DNA from: Ashinkailepas kermadecensis
Lineage: Eukaryota > Arthropoda > Thecostraca > Neolepadidae
NCBI GenBank assembly: GCA_034440615.1
Contig: JAOTOM010002692.1
Span: 1 to 64,000 of the forward strand
DNA: 64,000 nucleotides
Reading direction: 5' to 3'
The position numbers were made by a program, and so were the translations under genes. The notes under the pieces were generated by a model. It was not told where the DNA came from, did not search any database, and worked only from the letters and a program-made list of their open reading frames with translations. Every line of letters starts with the position of its first letter. Within the stretch, counting starts at the first letter, position 1. Positions 36,111 through 64,000 of this stretch are shown here, one piece after another.

Positions 36111-37869
36111 CTGTTTTCTATAACATCCTCACCAATATCGACCATTATCTAGAATACGAAATCTCACTGCTAAATCATTGAAACATAGTTTTGTCATCTA
36201 TCATATTAGGAAAAATTACACGTCATCAAAATAGGACCAGGGAGGCCAGCGCTGTTTTGGGAAGCCCAGGCGGGGGCGGATGGATACAGAGGGATCTGGA
36301 GGCATGCACCCCTCATGGAAGGTAGTGCCTCTCCGGCCGGGAAAAGGCTCGGCTCCGGGAAGGCTCAATTGCATGCTTACTTCAAAATTTTCAGCCAGCG
36401 GTATCCCCTGAGAGAAACAGCTATTAATTTTCGGAACGAAAGAAATAAGGTGGAGAAAATCCGAGGACATTTTGTTCTGGGGAGGAGAGGGATACAGTCG
36501 CGATTTTTCTTCCTCACTTCATTTGGGTGCCTCGGACCACCCTTGCCATCATATACTCTGGGGAATCGGCCTCCTGGAGGAAATATTCCGGGCAAAGGAT
36601 GCCCGGAATATTGTCCGTCTATACGCTTCGGTGCCTTGACGATAGGCCAGCGCTGCTCTGGCTATCCGCCCTTCATCGTTTCTCACAGGCAGCCCGGTAC
36701 CCTCATCTGCCGCCTGAATGTCAATTTTCTGAAGAAAACAATGATAAACGTGACAGCATTGTGTTGGTCATTGACACAAGGCAATCGCCATTTTGCGAAA
36801 TACGAGCGCCAAGCATTCTTACCTGTCTGTCTGTCGGCTATATTAGCGACTTCCTCGCCGCAGACATGGCATCTCTGACGCGGTCTTTCTCCGTATTTCC
36901 CATGTTGCGTTTGTGTGTGTGTATGTGTGTGTGTGTGCTGGTAGTGCGACTATGGTCATTCCTCTCTATCGTTAGCTGTACACAGCCGTTAAGGAAGCAA
37001 CTTGTGCAATTCATATCGCGCTCGACACTTCCAGAAACATGATGTAGCGATATGATTGCACTTCAGCCACCTGATGTTATGGATCGTCGACATGTTTATT
37101 ATTTGAAAAGTATGATCGAACGCAAAGAAGATGAAGACCAAGTGATTCATTCGACTCCTGCAGCAAAAGGGAACATTTGATCATCCGCGAGGTATTGTGT
37201 TACGGCTAACGTCCGCTTTAGACGTCCCTGGAGTTACCTAGAATCGCATTAGCATTGCGAAACATTTCAACTATTCAGAAGTCACTTCCTTCACATGGCC
37301 TTCCTGGATGTGGTCGGATGTAATTGTTGCCAGAAGCAGCATCCTTTAACTATCCGTCAGGTAGCCATGCTTGGTGTGGTCGGATATAATTGTTACCAGC
37401 TGTTCCTCTAACTATCCGTCAGGGAGTGTTATCGTCGTAAGTCGAACAGGGAAGTAGCCATCGCAATTACTGCATGTCGACCGACGCTAAAATGTGCACT
37501 GCGCTCTTCATACACGCTGGGGTAATGCCTTGGTTTGTGTAAGCTATGGTACTTAATGCCAGGCTAGTATGTGACTAAGCTGGGTCGATCACGCCAAGTG
37601 ACCAATTTGTGCCGTACGTGACGCCGTTAACGCTTGCGCCTACGGAAGTTTCGCCACACCCTCTTCCCACTTCCTCCCTCAAATATTCGGGGAAAGCATA
37701 GTCAAGCTGGGATACTTACGGCTTTTAAGGTTAGTGCAGTTGGTCATGCCTTATGTTGTAATTGATTGCTGACCAGGATTCATCTGCTGTCTCGACAATT
37801 GCCATTAAGTCAAAGTTATAAAGTCAACTTCAATGTTTTCAGTTGAGTCCGGATTTCGAGCCGTGTGTC
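36107..37869. other. No recognised gene
   Basis: Unique sequence with a perfect hairpin at 36582-36612 (listed separately), a direct repeat of GGCCAGCGCTG at 36244 and 36646, and a TG repeat at 36911-36938. A direct repeat (GTGGTCGGATATAATTGTT-like) occurs at about 37312 and 37376. Open frames here show no domain. Confidence 0.4.
36582..36612. other. Perfect 12-bp hairpin
   Basis: AATATTCCGGGC, a 7-base spacer AAAGGAT, then the exact complement GCCCGGAATATT. Possibly a transposon end structure or cruciform; no stem-loop RNA class fits. Confidence 0.9.
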
Positions 37870-39600
37870 CCCACCTCCTCATCCCGCGTCGGTGGACGCT
37901 CCTGATTTCTTTTCGATGAAGTCTCTTGCCCCTCCCTTGACCTTAGCCTCCCCATGGACCAGCGCTCTGCGCGTTCTTTCCGCCAGTCTGTATCGGAAGC
38001 TAGAGCACTTCGCCTCCGACTTGATGACCTCCGCTGCCGAGCCTACGGGCTACGCATGTGGACCCTTCGATCCCCCTGGTCTTCTCTTCGGACCATCTAG
38101 AGCCAGATGGTGCATCGGACACGTCTGAACCGTACGAGTCCAACACCTCGGATCGTCCCAGCGACGACACGCTGTCCGACCTCGTGGTAAGCACGCCACT
38201 GACGACCGGTTCGGCGTCCGACCCACGTCGGGTTCCCCTCAAGGTACCCTTCCCCTCCCGGATCTCCGATCGTCGGACTCTGTTTCCCCGCGATTTCAAC
38301 CGTACTTGTTCAGGACCACAGCATCCAGGCGGTTCTCCGCCGTGGCGTCACCACGTCTGTGGCGCACGCCGCCCGCCACTTCCGTGCGGACACCCTCGCT
38401 TCTCCTGCGATGGATGGCGACACCAAAGCCCTTGTCCTAGTTCTGACCCCTGCTGTGTCGGGTCTTCACGGTCCCCAAACCCTTCGGCGGAGTTCGGGAT
38501 TTGCGCGACCTCAGCCTACTCACGCCGCACTTTCAGCTCCCGCGTCTGGGCTTCCCTGCCCCTTGGACCTGCTTGCCACACGGGCCCTTACTGGGCCATC
38601 AAGTTGGACATATCGTGTGGGCTCTATCATCTCCCGTTGGACCCCCGGTTGGCGCAGTTCATGGGCGCCCTGTATCGAGGTGTGGCGTCCACCTGGACGC
38701 GTCCCCCTTGGGTCTTAATAGTGCCCTTGCAATTATGCCACGCTTCACTATAGAAGTCGTCAGCCTCTTCCAGGCTGAAATCCTCTGCGCCACTGGCTGC
38801 ATTTACCTCGACGACTTTCTGTTCATTGCCAACGCTCGCCCCCCCCTACCCCCACCCCACCCCTTCACCGCATACCGGCCATATTTCGTGAATGGCAACT
38901 CACCATAAGTGTGTGGTGTAAATCGGTTCTTGAGCTTACCACTTCCCTCCAGCATTATGGTTCAAACTCAGCCCAGACCTGGGTACACTCACGGTTCCAC
39001 GTTACACTCAGGCCCGATTTCTCCGCTACCTCCGCCCTGCCCACATCCTATCCTACAAGTGGGTTCAGCAGGTGGCAGAGATGCTGCTGAGCTTCGTGCG
39101 ATGGGAGATCAAATTCCCGTTGTAGTTCGCTATCGAAAACCTGCGGAATATCCGCTGGTTCCGCGTTGAACCGGTCACATCTCACGCATCCGCTGGTGCA
39201 TCACCCGAAATCACTAGGACACCTGCCTCTATCTGCGCGATGCGTGCTTCGCCACCGACGGCTCACTCGTGCGGCTGGGCATCATCTCCGCGACCGATGC
39301 CTCGGCCCATCTGCGTGGCGAAATACGCCACCGCCCTGACCGCCGCGCTTCATATCACCTCACCAACAATACTGTGTGTCGATAATCCGGTGTGCTCTTT
39401 AATTTACAAAACGGTCGTTGCCGTTCTGCTTGGACGCTTGTCCCGACTATCCGCTGTCGTCACCGCTGCTTCAGTGTCCGTCATGTTCCAACGGCCTCTA
39501 GCCCAACCGATCGCGTCTGCCGCCTCTGAATTGTACCCTCTGGTGTTGCGTGAGGCCATATCGTGGTATGCCGCTATGACATTGACGGCGCAAATCGGTC
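37870..39600 (+). pseudogene. YLDD-type reverse transcriptase / RNase H relic (DIRS- or LTR-like)
   Basis: Pieces in three frames line up as RT: FTVPKPFGGVRDLRDLSLLT (38467 onward), then YWAIKLDISCGLYHLPLDP and FMGALYRGV (motif with catalytic Asp). PLGLNSALAIMPRFTIEVV and CATGCIYLDDFLFIANA follow (catalytic YLDD around 38804-38815). Downstream, CFATDGSLVRLGIISATDAS and HLTNNTV (39240-39370) resemble an RNase H-like domain. YLDD and the LD...Y..PL.P pattern are typical of DIRS/Ngaro and related YR or LTR retroelements, not of non-LTR types. Multiple frameshifts and stops make it dead. The 3' side runs into the 29/31-bp minisatellite. Confidence 0.75.
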
Positions 39601-39604
39601 GCAA

Positions 39605-40045
39605 CAGTGCGCGCGCTGTGTGTCGAGTGTGCAGCCGCTGGGCGCGCTGTGTCGAGTGTGCAGCCGCTGGGCGCGCTGTGTCGAGTGTGCAGCCGCTGGG
39701 CGCGCTGTGTCGAGTGTGCAGCCGCTGGGCGCGCTGTGTGTCGAGTGTGCAGCCGCTGGGCGCGCTGTGTCGAGTGTGCAGCCGCTGGGCGCGCTGTGTC
39801 GAGTGTGCAGCCGCTGGGCGCGCTGTGTGTCGAGTGTGCAGCCGCTGGGCGCGCGCTGTGTCGAATATGCAGCCGCTGAGCGCGCTGTGTGTCGAGTGTG
39901 AAGCCGCTGGGCGCGCGCTGTGTCGAGTGTGCAGCCGCTGGGCGCGCGCTGTGTCGAATATGCAGCCGCTGAGCGCACTGTATGTCGAGTGTGCAGCCGC
40001 TGGGCGCGCGCTGTGTCGAATATGCAGCCGCTGGGTGCGCTGTGT
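39605..40045. repeat. 29/31/33-bp minisatellite, 14 copies
   Basis: Units of the type GTGTCGAGTGTGCAGCCGCT then GGGCGCGCT, with extra TG or GC dinucleotides giving length variants. The array ends about 65 bases before the acceptor of channel exon 1 (40110). Open frames through it are repetitive shadows. Confidence 0.95.
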
Positions 40046-40109
40046 GCGTATTGTGGAGACGGTATCGGGAGGGCGGGAGGAGAGGAGGTAACGAGTCGGA
40101 TTCCTACAG

Positions 40110-63965
<23,856 letters not shown>

Positions 63966-64000
63966 TGGTGGATTGCTCTGCGCTTTGCGCACTGGTGCTA
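63966..64000 (+). other. Start of 3' UTR
   Basis: Sequence after the channel stop codon to the window end; no polyadenylation signal within it. Confidence 0.6.

Noticed and set aside
37870..38760. Single intact gene spanning 38058-38753 on +
   Set aside because: The RT motifs are spread over three frames. This is a frameshifted retroelement, not one protein.
39240..40091. 283-codon frame with repeated CAAAGRAV / VCSRWAR
   Set aside because: The second half is the 29-33 bp array and the first half is the decayed RNase H region in the wrong frame.

Overview
This is a eukaryotic, almost certainly arthropod, genomic window. It has spliced exons with GT/AG introns, codons rich in G/C at third positions inside noncoding DNA that is full of microsatellites, several non-LTR retrotransposon relics, TTAA-flanked transposons, and short TTAGG-type runs. 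The exact lineage cannot be read from the sequence; a crustacean or chelicerate would fit, but this is a guess.

The only host gene I can support well is on the + strand at about 40110-63965. It is a Cys-loop ligand-gated anion channel subunit, closest in its motifs to glutamate- and glycine-gated chloride channels. Seven exons join with matching phases: 40110-40256, 40634-40713, 41333-41415, 57599-57742, 58304-58445, 62294-62381 and 63666-63965. They give about 327 residues, from the start of the conserved ligand-binding domain to the stop codon after TM4. The 5' exons (signal peptide and N-terminus) were not found. The 16-kb intron between exons 3 and 4 of this set holds a TTAA transposon, a retroelement fragment and many minisatellites.

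The most unusual feature is in the introns before the TM2 and TM3 exons. Each contains a tandem array whose unit is a copy of that intron's own 3' splice site plus the first bases of the following exon. There are about 43 units of 81-82 bp before TM2 and 16 units of 34 bp before TM3. The gene therefore carries dozens of near-perfect copies of two acceptor sites.

The left 40 kb is mostly mobile DNA. It holds a degraded TTAA element with a huge A-rich tract (0.5-2.1 kb) and a decayed non-LTR retrotransposon with ORF1, endonuclease, RT and RNase H on the minus strand (6.0-11.2 kb). A second ORF1-like fragment follows (13.0-14.3 kb), then a TTAA foldback element (14.3-15.1 kb), a 61/64-bp minisatellite (16.9-18.5 kb) and a 0.9-kb TTAA element (18.8-19.8 kb). 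Fragments of at least three other non-LTR families lie between 20 and 32 kb. One group of these sits between inverted arms at 27.1 and 32.7 kb. A YLDD-type reverse transcriptase/RNase H pseudogene lies at 37.9-39.6 kb. All transposon reading frames seen are broken.
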